This document shows, in pieces, positions 8,424 through 16,942 of a DNA stretch of 64,000 nt. Below the pieces are notes generated by a model. It had not been told where the DNA came from, did not search any database, and was given only the letters and a program-made list of their open reading frames with translations. The DNA is from Sulfuriferula sp047300855 (GTDB lineage Bacteria; Pseudomonadota; Gammaproteobacteria; Burkholderiales; Sulfuriferulaceae), in the NCBI RefSeq assembly GCF_047300855.1, contig NZ_CP170197.1, positions 3,299,342 through 3,363,341 on the forward strand. The letters run 5' to 3'. A program made the position numbers and the translations under genes. Positions within the stretch are counted from its first letter, which is position 1. Each line of letters starts with the position of its first letter.

Positions 8424-10025
8424 CTATTGAGTAACAATAGCCAATGCTACGGCCTCAGCAACTTTGATGCCATCTACGGCAGCAGACAAAATCCCGCCTG
8501 CGTATCCGGCGCCCTCGCCTGCCGGATACAGACCTTGCGTATTGAGGCTCTGATAGCCTTCGTTGCGGGTGATGCGTATGGGTGAGGAGGTGCGCGTTTC
8601 CACGCCGGTGAGTACCGCATCATGCATGGCAAAACCGCGGATTTGCTTGTCGAACGCCGGTAGTGCCTCTCGTATTGCGGCAATAACATAATCCGGCAAG
8701 CTGCTGTCCAGCGTACCCAGCTTCACGCCCGGCGTGTAGGACGGCAACACCGTACTGAATTCGTTGGACGCGCGCCCGGCAATAAAATCGCCCACCAATT
8801 GCCCCGGTGCACAGTAATCACGGCCGCCCAGCTCAAACGCTTGGGTTTCCCAGTGGCGCTGAAAAGCAATCCCGGCCAGCGGATGACCAGGATAGTCGTC
8901 GGGGGTGATGCCCACCACGATGCCCGCATTGGCGTTGCGCTCGTTGCGCGAATACTGGCTCATGCCATTGGTGACCACGCGCCCCGGTTCGGAAGCCGCC
9001 GCCACCACCGTGCCGCCCGGGCACATGCAAAAGCTGTATACCGTACGACCATTTTGCGCATGATGGACCAGCTTGTAGTCGGCTGCTCCCAGCTCAGGAT
9101 GGCCGGCGCGATCACCAAACCGGCAGTGATCTATCAGCGACTGCGGATGCTCAATGCGAAATCCCACCGAAAACGGTTTGGCCTCGATATGCACACCGCG
9201 CTGGTACAGCATTTCAAAGGTATCGCGAGCGCTGTGCCCCACCGCCAGTACCACATGGCGTGCAGCGATGTGCTCGCCGCTGGCCAGCGTCACGCCGCGC
9301 ACCTGGCCATCTTCGATGTCCAGATTATCCACGCGGCATTGAAAGCGTATTTCGCCTCCCAGCGATTCAATCGTGGCGCGAATTTTTTCTACCATGCCGA
9401 CTAGCCGGAACGTGCCGATGTGCGGCTTGCTGACAAATGCAATCTCCGGCGGCGCACCCGCCTTGATGAATTCGGCGATCACCTTGCGCCCCAGGTGCTT
9501 GGGGTCCTTGATCTGGCTGTAGAGCTTGCCGTCCGAAAACGTGCCCGCGCCGCCCTCGCCGAACTGCACATTGGATTCCGGATTCAGCACCCCATTGCGC
9601 CACAAGCCCCAGGTATCCTTGGTGCGCTCACGCACCGCCTTGCCGCGCTCCAGGATGATGGGGCGAAACCCCATCTGCGCCAGAATCAGCCCGGCAAACA
9701 TGCCGCACGGCCCGGTGCCGATAACCACCGGACGCTGGGTTGGATGCGCCGCAGCCTGGGCAACAAAGTGGTAGCTGGTGTCCGGCGCGCGCGCGACCTG
9801 CCGGTCATTTTTCAGGCGGCGCAGCACCGCCTCCTCGTCTTTGACCTCGACATCCAGCGTATAGGTAAAGGTAATCAACGGGCGCTTGCGCGCATCATGC
9901 CCGCGCCGAAATATCGTGTAGCCGAGCAGTGCTTCGTCTGCGATGCCCAAGCGGCGCAGTATTTCCGCCCTGAGGGCAGCTTCAGGATGGTCGAGCGGGA
10001 GCTTGAGTTCGGTGATACGCAGCAT
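8424..10025 (-). CDS. FAD-dependent dehydrogenase (COG2509 family)
   Basis: This 533-residue predicted cytoplasmic flavoprotein belongs to the uncharacterised FAD-dependent dehydrogenase family. A small N-terminal domain (about residues 1-90) precedes the FAD-binding Rossmann motif VIGTGPCGMFAGL near 100-112 and the C-terminal motif GLYPAGEGAGYAGGI, which contacts FAD. A GAAGG ribosome site precedes the ATG. The physiological reaction is unknown; proximity to the diiron protein gene suggests, but does not show, a reductase-oxygenase pairing. Confidence 0.8.
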   Translation of the reverse strand: MLRITELKLPLDHPEAALRAEILRRLGIADEALLGYTIFRRGHDARKRPLITFTYTLDVEVKDEEAVLRRLKNDRQVARAPDTSYHFVAQAAAHPTQRPVVIGTGPCGMFAGLILAQMGFRPIILERGKAVRERTKDTWGLWRNGVLNPESNVQFGEGGAGTFSDGKLYSQIKDPKHLGRKVIAEFIKAGAPPEIAFVSKPHIGTFRLVGMVEKIRATIESLGGEIRFQCRVDNLDIEDGQVRGVTLASGEHIAARHVVLAVGHSARDTFEMLYQRGVHIEAKPFSVGFRIEHPQSLIDHCRFGDRAGHPELGAADYKLVHHAQNGRTVYSFCMCPGGTVVAAASEPGRVVTNGMSQYSRNERNANAGIVVGITPDDYPGHPLAGIAFQRHWETQAFELGGRDYCAPGQLVGDFIAGRASNEFSTVLPSYTPGVKLGTLDSSLPDYVIAAIREALPAFDKQIRGFAMHDAVLTGVETRTSSPIRITRNEGYQSLNTQGLYPAGEGAGYAGGILSAAVDGIKVAEAVALAIVTQ

Positions 10026-10133
10026 GTGTTGCCTTCAATCAGGAGCCAATGGCCCATTTTACCGTGCAACGGCAGACAGCACGCGGGCCTTGCCTGAGGT
10101 AAAATAAGCTTTTGATTAGATTGTAAATTACGC

Positions 10134-11021
10134 ATGGCCATCCAATGGTATCCCGGACACATGACCGCGGCGCGCAAAAAGGCCGCCGAAACCATGGCGC
10201 AGACCGACATGGTGATCGAGGTCGTCGACGCACGCCTGCCCGAAGCCAGCAGCAATCCGATGATTGCCGAATTGCGCCTCGCACGCCAACGCCCCTGCCT
10301 GAAAATCCTCAACAAGGCCGATCTGGCCGACCCGGCAGCGACGCAAGCCTGGCTCAAATTCTACAACGCCCAAAAAGGCGTCAAGGCGGTGGCGCTGTCA
10401 TGCAAAAAAGCTGCCGATGTCGCCAAGATCCCTGCGCTTTGCCTGGCTCTGGCGCCGCACCGAGGCACGCCGATCAAACCGCTGCGCATGATGATCATGG
10501 GCATCCCCAACGTCGGCAAATCCACATTAATGAATGCGCTGCTCAAACGCCGTGTAGCCAAGGTGGGCGATGAACCCGCGGTGACCAAAAGCCAGCAGCG
10601 GCTGGTACTCAACGACAGCATGACGCTGATAGACACCCCCGGCATGCTATGGCCGAAAATCGAACACGAACGCGACGGCCTGATGCTGGCAGCCAGCCAT
10701 GCGGTGGGGCGCAACGCGGTGATCGACGAAGAAGTGGCTACCTTCCTTGCCGACAGCCTGGTTGCAAATTACCCGGCCCTGGTGCAGGCGCGTTATGGCT
10801 TTACGCTGGATGAAATGGATGGCGTCGGCGTCATCGAGGCCATCGCCAAACGCCGCGGTTACCGTTTGAAGGGCGGCGAAGCGGACCTGGAAAAAGCGGC
10901 GTTGACCCTGTTGCAGGATTATCGGGACGGCTCGCTGGGACGCGTCAGCCTGGAGACTCCCGAGCAACGGCGCAGCATGTTAAACCCGCCTGACGCACTG
11001 GAGACAAATGTCCCGGAATAG
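10134..11021 (+). CDS. ylqF: Ribosome biogenesis GTPase YlqF
   Basis: This 295-residue cytoplasmic GTPase of the YlqF/RbgA type has circularly permuted G motifs: NKADL (G4) precedes GIPNVGKST (G1), and the DTPG (G3) motif follows. Family members act in assembly of the large ribosomal subunit. The start begins MAIQWYPGHM, the conserved N-terminus of the family, which fixes the ATG although no strong ribosome site is visible. It stands alone between the divergent flavoprotein gene and hsp20. Confidence 0.88.
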   Translation: MAIQWYPGHMTAARKKAAETMAQTDMVIEVVDARLPEASSNPMIAELRLARQRPCLKILNKADLADPAATQAWLKFYNAQKGVKAVALSCKKAADVAKIPALCLALAPHRGTPIKPLRMMIMGIPNVGKSTLMNALLKRRVAKVGDEPAVTKSQQRLVLNDSMTLIDTPGMLWPKIEHERDGLMLAASHAVGRNAVIDEEVATFLADSLVANYPALVQARYGFTLDEMDGVGVIEAIAKRRGYRLKGGEADLEKAALTLLQDYRDGSLGRVSLETPEQRRSMLNPPDALETNVPE

Positions 11022-11034
11022 CGTGCGAACAGCC

Positions 11035-11062
11035 CTTGAAATTTCTTCAGCAGTAAACATAT
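11035..11062 (+). promoter_or_regulatory. Sigma-32-like heat-shock promoter
   Basis: CTTGAA at 11035-11040 and AACATAT at 11056-11062 are separated by 15 bases, resembling the sigma-32 consensus CTTGAA-N11-16-CCCATNT. It lies directly upstream of the Hsp20 gene, which supports the reading; the -10 match is partial. Confidence 0.5.
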
Positions 11063-11128
11063 CTGTCTCAGGCAGGCATTCATTCGGTTGACTGCCAGAT
11101 GATCAACCTGAAAAGAAGGAGTTTTGAA

Positions 11129-11560
11129 ATGGCCAATATTTCCCGTTACGATCCTTTTGATTTCACTGTCGAACCATTCGATGACCTGTTCCGTGGCTTT
11201 TTCCGCCCGGTGCGCTCTACCAATAGCGAGGCTGCCGTACAAATCAAGATGGATGTGAAAGAAGATGAACAGGGCTACACCGTGCATGCCGATGTACCCG
11301 GCGTGAAAAAGGAAGACATTCACGTCACCATCGATGGCAACCAGGTCTCGCTGAGTGCTGAAGTCAAACGCGAAACCGAGAACAAGGAAGGTGAAAAACT
11401 GTTGCGCTCGGAACGCTACTTCGGCAAAGCCTATCGCAGCTTTACCTTGGGCAGCGAGATCGACGATGCAGCCGCAGAGGCGAAGTACCATGATGGCGTG
11501 CTGGAATTGCGCTTGCCGAAAAAAGCCACGGCTGCAGCCAAGCGACTGGAAATCCATTAA
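11129..11560 (+). CDS. Small heat-shock protein, Hsp20 family
   Basis: This 143-residue cytoplasmic holdase chaperone has an alpha-crystallin domain (about residues 38-135), including the DVPGVKKEDIHV segment and the C-terminal beta strands ending GVLELRLPKK. It would bind unfolded proteins during heat or oxidative stress. The ATG at 11129 is preceded by AAGGAG, and the frame begins earlier at 11099 without such a site. A sigma-32-like promoter lies upstream and a strong terminator follows. Confidence 0.92.
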   Translation: MANISRYDPFDFTVEPFDDLFRGFFRPVRSTNSEAAVQIKMDVKEDEQGYTVHADVPGVKKEDIHVTIDGNQVSLSAEVKRETENKEGEKLLRSERYFGKAYRSFTLGSEIDDAAAEAKYHDGVLELRLPKKATAAAKRLEIH

Positions 11561-11577
11561 AACTTTTTATTTTTCCA

Positions 11578-11599
11578 GGCGGCGTTAGCCGCCTTTTTT
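11578..11599 (+). terminator. Rho-independent terminator after hsp20
   Basis: GGCGGC, loop GTTA, GCCGCC and then six Ts form a compact intrinsic terminator 17 bases after the hsp20 stop. Confidence 0.9.
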
Positions 11600-11678
11600 A
11601 TGGGTGTATGGTTTAGCACTCACGAACATAATCCAGATTTAGTCTTGTCTTTGTGGCTATCGCTCCCATGTCGAACGC

Positions 11679-12668
11679 ATGATTCCCTTTTCCATCCTTG
11701 ATCTATCCCCAATCGTTGAAGGCGGCGACGCTGCCCAGTCGTTTCGCAACACGCTTGATCTTGCCCGGCACGCAGAGCGCTGGGGTTACCAGCGCTTCTG
11801 GCTGGCCGAGCATCATGGCATGCCCGGCATTGCCAGCGCCGCGACCGCTGTCCTGATCGGGCATGTCGCGGGCGGCACGTCGACCATCCGCGTCGGTGCC
11901 GGCGGGATCATGTTGCCCAACCATTCGCCTCTGGTGATCGCCGAACAGTTCGGAACGCTGGAATCGCTCTACCCGGGACGGATTGACCTGGGTCTCGGAC
12001 GCGCGCCAGGCTCGGACCAGCTTACCGCACGTGCCTTGCGCCGAAATCTCGCTTCCGATGCCGACCAGTTTCCCCGGGACGTCATCGAACTGATGGATTA
12101 CTTCGCGGCAACGCAACGGCACGCGGTTCGCGCCGTTCCGGGCGCCGGCCTGAATGTTCCGATATGGATTTTGGGCTCGAGTCTTTTTGGGGCACAACTG
12201 GCTGCGAATCTGGGTCTGCCCTACGCATTCGCGTCGCATTTTGCCCCGGCGCAAATGATGCAGGCGCTTGCCTTATACCGCGCCACCTTCAGGCCGTCCG
12301 CCCGTCTGGAGAAACCGTATGTGATGCTCGGCTTCAACGTGTTTGCGGCAGATTCGGAAGCGGAGGCGCAATTTCTCGCCACCTCAATGCAGCAAGCATT
12401 TGTCAGCCTGCGCAGCGGCCATCCCAAGCGTCTGCCGCCACCCGAGAACGGCTATATGGATCGCATCGGTCCCCCCGAACGGGCCCTCCTGGACCAGGTG
12501 CTGTCATGCTCGGCAATTGGCTCAAGCGACACAGTAAAGCTTAAGCTGGAAGCATTCATCGAACAAACCGGGGCGGATGAATTGATGATCACATCGCAGA
12601 TTTTCGATCATTCTGCGCGCCTCCGGTCATATGAAATCGTCGCCAATCTCCACGCAGCGTTGGGGTGA
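11679..12668 (+). CDS. Luciferase-like flavin-dependent oxidoreductase
   Basis: This 329-residue member of the bacterial luciferase-like (LLM) family, close to the MsnO8-type group, has a TIM-barrel core. Visible family marks are FWLAEHHGMPGIAS near residues 40-53, the IRVGAGGIMLPNHSP strand, and GRIDLGLGRAPG. It probably oxidises a small organic compound using reduced flavin; the substrate cannot be told. No good ribosome site precedes the ATG at 11679, but the reading frame starts with the conserved SILDLSP segment, so the start is close to right. Confidence 0.82.
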   Translation: MIPFSILDLSPIVEGGDAAQSFRNTLDLARHAERWGYQRFWLAEHHGMPGIASAATAVLIGHVAGGTSTIRVGAGGIMLPNHSPLVIAEQFGTLESLYPGRIDLGLGRAPGSDQLTARALRRNLASDADQFPRDVIELMDYFAATQRHAVRAVPGAGLNVPIWILGSSLFGAQLAANLGLPYAFASHFAPAQMMQALALYRATFRPSARLEKPYVMLGFNVFAADSEAEAQFLATSMQQAFVSLRSGHPKRLPPPENGYMDRIGPPERALLDQVLSCSAIGSSDTVKLKLEAFIEQTGADELMITSQIFDHSARLRSYEIVANLHAALG

Positions 12669-13027
12669 CAACCCGCTCTCATCCTAATGCCCCCGCTTCA
12701 CGGCCCGCTTTCCCTGGCGCTTGCTTGCGAACCAGCGCTCCAGCACCAGAGACAGGCCGCCGCCTGGTCAAGCATCGAATAGTAATGCGCTCAAATGCCT
12801 TTCATGTTTTTCGGGGAACTATCGCCATCCGCCAAATGCCTCATAGTCAGTAAAGGCATGCCGCCCTATTTCAACACCTTCAGTAAGGCGCTTTGCCATT
12901 GCTTGTGTTCCCTGACTGGATGGCTGATCGCCGCTCCCAGTCCTGCCCGGTTTCGTGGAGCCACATCAGTCACTTGATCGGCTCTTTATCGTACCAATGA
13001 AATATTGTTGGCCTGGAGAAAATCACC
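12669..13027. other. Intergenic stretch without a recognised gene
   Basis: Three hundred and fifty-nine bases separate the luciferase-like gene from the alcohol dehydrogenase gene. Only short open frames of about 60 codons or fewer are present, none with family features. I see no tRNA and no strong terminator. It should contain the promoter of the alcohol dehydrogenase gene. Confidence 0.6.
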
Positions 13028-14074
13028 ATGATTCACAGTAAAGCCTACGCTGCGCTCAGCGCATCGAGCCCCCTGACCCCTTTCGAAATCCAGCGCCGCA
13101 ATCCCGGCCCCGAAGACGTACAAATCGACATCCTGTTTTGCGGTGTCTGCCATTCCGATCTGCACACCGCCCGCAACGAATGGGCAAACACGCTATACCC
13201 CTCCGTACCGGGCCACGAAATCGTCGGCCGGGTGGTCGCCGTAGGAGACAGGGTAACGGGTTTTAAGGTGGGTGACCTGGCAGGCGTGGGTTGCATGGTC
13301 GATAGCTGCGGGCATTGCCATCCCTGTGATGAAGGCGAAGAACAGTATTGCGAAAACGGTTTCACGGGTACGTATAACGGCCCGGTCTTTGGTGGCGAGA
13401 ATACTTACGGAGGATATTCCCAGACCATCGTCGTCAAGGAATCATTTGTTCTGCATATCCATCATGACGAGAAGGATTTGGCGAATGTGGCGCCGCTATT
13501 GTGTGCCGGGATTACTACCTACTCGCCGCTGCGGCATTGGAAAGCAGGCCCAGGCAAAAAGGTCGGAATCGTCGGTCTCGGCGGCCTGGGGCACATGGGT
13601 GTCAAAATCGCTCACGCCATGGGCGCCTATGTGGTGCTGTTTACCACTTCTCCCGGCAAAATCGAGGATGGCAAGCGGCTGGGCGCTGACGAGGTATGCA
13701 TTTCCTCTGACCCTGCGCAAATGACAGCGCATGCCAACCAGTTCGACTTTATCCTGAATACGGTCGCGGCTCCCCATGATCTGGATGCATTCCTGCAACT
13801 CCTCAAACTCGATGGCACCATGACGCTGGTAGGTGCTCCGGCTGCGCCGCATCCGTCTCCGAATGTTTTCAACCTCATTTTCAAGCGCCGCCAGCTGGCT
13901 GGTTCACTCATAGGAGGCATACGCGAAACGCAGGAGATGCTGGACTTTTGTGCCCAACATGACATTGTTTCGGATATCGAACTCATCAACATGGACTATA
14001 TCAATACCGCCTACGAGCGAATGCTCAAGAGCGATGTGAAATATCGTTTCGTCATCAACATGGCGAATTTGTAA
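13028..14074 (+). CDS. Zinc-dependent alcohol dehydrogenase (YahK/cinnamyl-type)
   Basis: This 348-residue medium-chain dehydrogenase interconverts aldehydes and alcohols with NAD(P)H. The catalytic zinc site is seen in CGVCHSDLH and GHE, the structural zinc site in CGHCHPCDEGEEQYC, and the nucleotide-binding motif in GLGGLGHMG. The order and spacing match the YahK/AdhC cinnamyl-alcohol-dehydrogenase branch, which usually prefers NADPH. A GGAG site lies 10 bases before the ATG. It is followed after 28 bases by an NAD-dependent dehydrogenase gene, probably in one transcript. Confidence 0.88.
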   Translation: MIHSKAYAALSASSPLTPFEIQRRNPGPEDVQIDILFCGVCHSDLHTARNEWANTLYPSVPGHEIVGRVVAVGDRVTGFKVGDLAGVGCMVDSCGHCHPCDEGEEQYCENGFTGTYNGPVFGGENTYGGYSQTIVVKESFVLHIHHDEKDLANVAPLLCAGITTYSPLRHWKAGPGKKVGIVGLGGLGHMGVKIAHAMGAYVVLFTTSPGKIEDGKRLGADEVCISSDPAQMTAHANQFDFILNTVAAPHDLDAFLQLLKLDGTMTLVGAPAAPHPSPNVFNLIFKRRQLAGSLIGGIRETQEMLDFCAQHDIVSDIELINMDYINTAYERMLKSDVKYRFVINMANL

Positions 14075-14102
14075 AAACCACTGAACTGATTTTTGGAGAA
14101 GA

Positions 14103-14990
14103 ATGATGAAAACAGGATTTATCGGACTGGGGAAAATGGGCGCAGGCATGGCCTCCCGCCTGTGTCAGGCAGGATACGAGCTGACCGTCTACAACCGATC
14201 TGCAGAACGGCTGCAGCCGCTGATTGCGGCAGGCGCCAGGGCCGCGAAAAATATTGCGGAAGTTTGCGATGCCGATGTGGTTTTCACCATGCTGGCCAAT
14301 GATGCCGCGCTGAGTGAAGTGACACTGGGCCCTTCCGGCATTCTGGAGCATCTCAAGCCCGGCGCCATACACATCTCCTGCAGCACCGTAAGCGTCGCCT
14401 TGTCCGCACAGCTTGCCGAGGCGCACCGTGAAAAACAGCAGGGTTTTATTGCGGCGCCTGTATTCGGCAGGCCGGATGCCGCCGCAGCCGGTAAGCTTTT
14501 CATGGTCGCGGCTGGCAAACAGGACCTCATCGCCAGGGTTCAGCCATTGCTGGATATTCTGGGCCAGCGTACTTTCGTCGTGTCCGATGATCCTGAAAAG
14601 GCGAATCTGGTGAAGTTGAGTGGCAATTTCCTGATTGCAACGGTGATCGAGTCGCTGGGCGAGGCCATGGCGCTGGTGGAAAAAGGCGGCGTAGATCGGC
14701 ATCAGTATCTTGATCTGCTCACCTCCAGCATATTCAATGTACCTCTGTACAAGAACTACGGCGGCATGATTGCCGATCGCCATTTTGAACCTGCCGGGTT
14801 TGCCGCTCACCTGGGCCAAAAAGACATGCGACTGGTTCTGGCCGCAGCCGAGGAATTGAAAGTGCCGCTGCCCTTTGCCAGTATCTTGCGCGATCGTTTT
14901 CTGGATTTGGCGGCTCATGGCGGTGATAATCTCGACTGGTCAGCCGTAGGCAGCCTGGCGGCGAAAGATGCGGCGATCATTTCTGGTTGA
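14103..14990 (+). CDS. Beta-hydroxyacid dehydrogenase family oxidoreductase
   Basis: This 295-residue protein resembles 3-hydroxyisobutyrate, tartronate-semialdehyde and succinic-semialdehyde/glyoxylate reductases. It has the N-terminal dinucleotide motif GLGKMGAGMA, the substrate motif ISCSTVS (in place of the common DxST), GRPDAAAAGKL, and the catalytic lysine in VKLSGNFL. Two adjacent ATG codons are possible starts; the second, at 14106, has the better spacing from GGAG. A detoxifying aldehyde-reductase role with the upstream alcohol dehydrogenase is plausible but not shown. Confidence 0.85.
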   Translation: MMKTGFIGLGKMGAGMASRLCQAGYELTVYNRSAERLQPLIAAGARAAKNIAEVCDADVVFTMLANDAALSEVTLGPSGILEHLKPGAIHISCSTVSVALSAQLAEAHREKQQGFIAAPVFGRPDAAAAGKLFMVAAGKQDLIARVQPLLDILGQRTFVVSDDPEKANLVKLSGNFLIATVIESLGEAMALVEKGGVDRHQYLDLLTSSIFNVPLYKNYGGMIADRHFEPAGFAAHLGQKDMRLVLAAAEELKVPLPFASILRDRFLDLAAHGGDNLDWSAVGSLAAKDAAIISG

Positions 14991-15072
14991 GTGCGTTGCG
15001 GAATTTTTAAGGGATTTTCCCCATGGCGCCAACACTTCGATTGCTTTTTAATATTCGTGGGAGGTATTTGCG

Positions 15073-15312
15073 GTGCACCAGGTTCTGCAATACCTTAAAA
15101 AACACGGCGAGAAACTCGACTCCGAGATCGCCCGTGACACAGGCATCACACTGGCGAACGTGCGCCTCTCCATATCAAAACTCACCGCCAGCGGGGAGGT
15201 GATCGTGTGCCATTCGATTCGGTTTGAAAAAGGCGAGAAGAGTGAGGCGACACTCTGTCGGGTGGCGGGATATATTCCGCCTGTAGCCCCTGGAAGAAAA
15301 CCGAAAGCGTAG
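15073..15312 (+). CDS. Small winged-helix DNA-binding protein
   Basis: This 79-residue protein starts at GTG with GGGAGG 8 bases upstream. Residues 1-60 fit a winged-helix fold: LDSEIARDTGITLANVRLSISKLTASGEVI reads as helix-turn-helix followed by the wing. There is no sensor domain and the C-terminus is basic. It stands alone between a dehydrogenase gene and a DnaJ-like gene. It is probably a transcription regulator, target unknown. Confidence 0.6.
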   Translation: MHQVLQYLKKHGEKLDSEIARDTGITLANVRLSISKLTASGEVIVCHSIRFEKGEKSEATLCRVAGYIPPVAPGRKPKA

Positions 15313-15539
15313 AACATAACTGTAGTGTGTAACAGACTGTTCACCGCACGGTGCAGCCCTTGGGGAATGCATCAAATCGGACCGTTACGGTCTGTCAAGC
15401 TAACCACAGCATATGTCTGAATTTCAGCCGAAGCAGCCCTGAGCAGTAACAGCCTGGTACTTCCGCTATTGGCAGGAAGGCGGACTTGTCACCACTTTAT
15501 CCTTGAATTTTGGTTCCGAAACGGCCTTAAAATAAACGA

Positions 15540-16451
15540 ATGAATCCTTATGTAGTGTTGGGCTTAAGAGCGGAAGCGACAAGCAAAGACATCACCGCCG
15601 CGTATCGACGCCTGGCGATGCGCTGGCACCCGGATCGGCATAGCGATAACGACAAAGCTAATGCCGAGGTGCGGTTTAAGGAGATCAACGCGGCGTACAT
15701 GCTTTTGTCAGATCCTTCCCGCCGCTCGGCGCATGACCAGCCAGCCCCGCGTCAGCGTGGCCATCGTACTTCCTCGGGCAAACAGCCTCATAGCGCCTCG
15801 CGGCCTCCCGCGCCCAAGCGTGGCATCGATATTAAGGTGACTCTAACGGTTCCTTTAGATATGGCATTACGCGGTGGGCGGAGTCAAGTTTCATTGCAAA
15901 ATGGCTCAAGCCAGCAGCACCGTGCAGAGCGAGCGAACAAGTGGCAACCTTGTCCTCAATGTGCTGGTAGTGGCATGCTGAGCGCGCGCAGCTTATGTTC
16001 GGGCTGCGCGGGTCGCGGATATTTGAAACCCGACAATTATTCGAGTCGCTCAACCAGCACCAGCGAAACAACGGTATTTTTGCCCAAGAATTTGATCGAC
16101 GGCCATGTGATCAAATTACGCGAAATGGGGCACCCTGGCGAGGGCGGCGGCTATAGCGGCGATTTGTTTGTAAAAATCCGAATCGCCGCGCCCGAAGGCT
16201 GGAAAATAAAAGGTGCTGATATCCATGGTTCGATTGTCGTTGCGCGCGCATTGGCCTGGCAGGGAGTTGAGATCAAAGTACGTCTTCCTCACGGCGTGGA
16301 GGCGCGAGTTGAGCTTCGGCCGCAAACGCCATCCGGCGAGATAATGAAGCTCGCCCAGCAAGGTCTCTACGATCCGGAGGCGCGTAAGCGGGGTGATGTT
16401 TATTTGCGCGTGAAACTCGATCGCGCACCACAAGTCACTACGGATATTTGA
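15540..16451 (+). CDS. DnaJ-like co-chaperone with reduced zinc finger
   Basis: This 303-residue protein has an N-terminal J domain (about residues 1-67, with the HPD motif in RWHPDRH) that would stimulate DnaK. It has a short zinc-binding region and DnaJ C-terminal substrate-binding domains. Only two CxxCxGxG repeats are present (CPQCAGSG and CSGCAGRG), while canonical DnaJ has four. It is shorter than DnaJ (about 375) and lies away from dnaK, so it is an accessory J-protein. No ribosome site is clear at the ATG. Confidence 0.8.
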   Translation: MNPYVVLGLRAEATSKDITAAYRRLAMRWHPDRHSDNDKANAEVRFKEINAAYMLLSDPSRRSAHDQPAPRQRGHRTSSGKQPHSASRPPAPKRGIDIKVTLTVPLDMALRGGRSQVSLQNGSSQQHRAERANKWQPCPQCAGSGMLSARSLCSGCAGRGYLKPDNYSSRSTSTSETTVFLPKNLIDGHVIKLREMGHPGEGGGYSGDLFVKIRIAAPEGWKIKGADIHGSIVVARALAWQGVEIKVRLPHGVEARVELRPQTPSGEIMKLAQQGLYDPEARKRGDVYLRVKLDRAPQVTTDI

Positions 16452-16942
16452 CATCCGCGCTTCATCAAACAGGTTATGACGGGTTCTACGAGCGGGCCGC
16501 TGTGAAATTGCGGCATTGCCTGTTTCTTTCCAGTATCTCAATAAGTGAGTTCAACTGGGACCTCACGCGCAAATATGCGATGAAGTTCTTGCTTGACTGT
16601 CGCCGGCATAATTTGATTTTGCTGTAAGAATTACTGAACGAAGTAGCATGGTAGCTAATCTTTGGCCTTTGCTGCCGGTGGAGTAAAGAGCAAGTCATGT
16701 CTGCCATGCACTGTACAGCGGTCGTTGGTTAGAAATTCAAGCGGAGTGGCCGCCTCTCAAATCTACGACCACGTACTTTCGACCCGGAACGGCCCTTCGC
16801 AGCTTCTTTCCCAACGACTGGAATTCGGCCAAGGCCGCCGTTGGCAGTCCAACTGAATTAGGTCTGTTGTGGGCTGGTAAGCAGTCGTTCTGAAACAATT
16901 CGCTCGAAGGTCAGCCCCGCAAACTTCGGTAGCTTTGGGCTG
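16452..16942. other. Gene-poor left flank of the accessory island
   Basis: About 490 bases between the DnaJ-like gene and the end of the SIR2-like gene show only short, feature-less open frames. The sequence looks like decayed, non-coding DNA, and comparable stretches recur at 18755-19194 and 20221-20427. I see no integrase, no tRNA and no clear terminal repeats. Confidence 0.55.

Noticed and set aside
12795..12977. A 60-codon open frame between the luciferase-like and alcohol dehydrogenase genes
   Set aside because: It has no ribosome site, no protein-like composition and no recognisable family.
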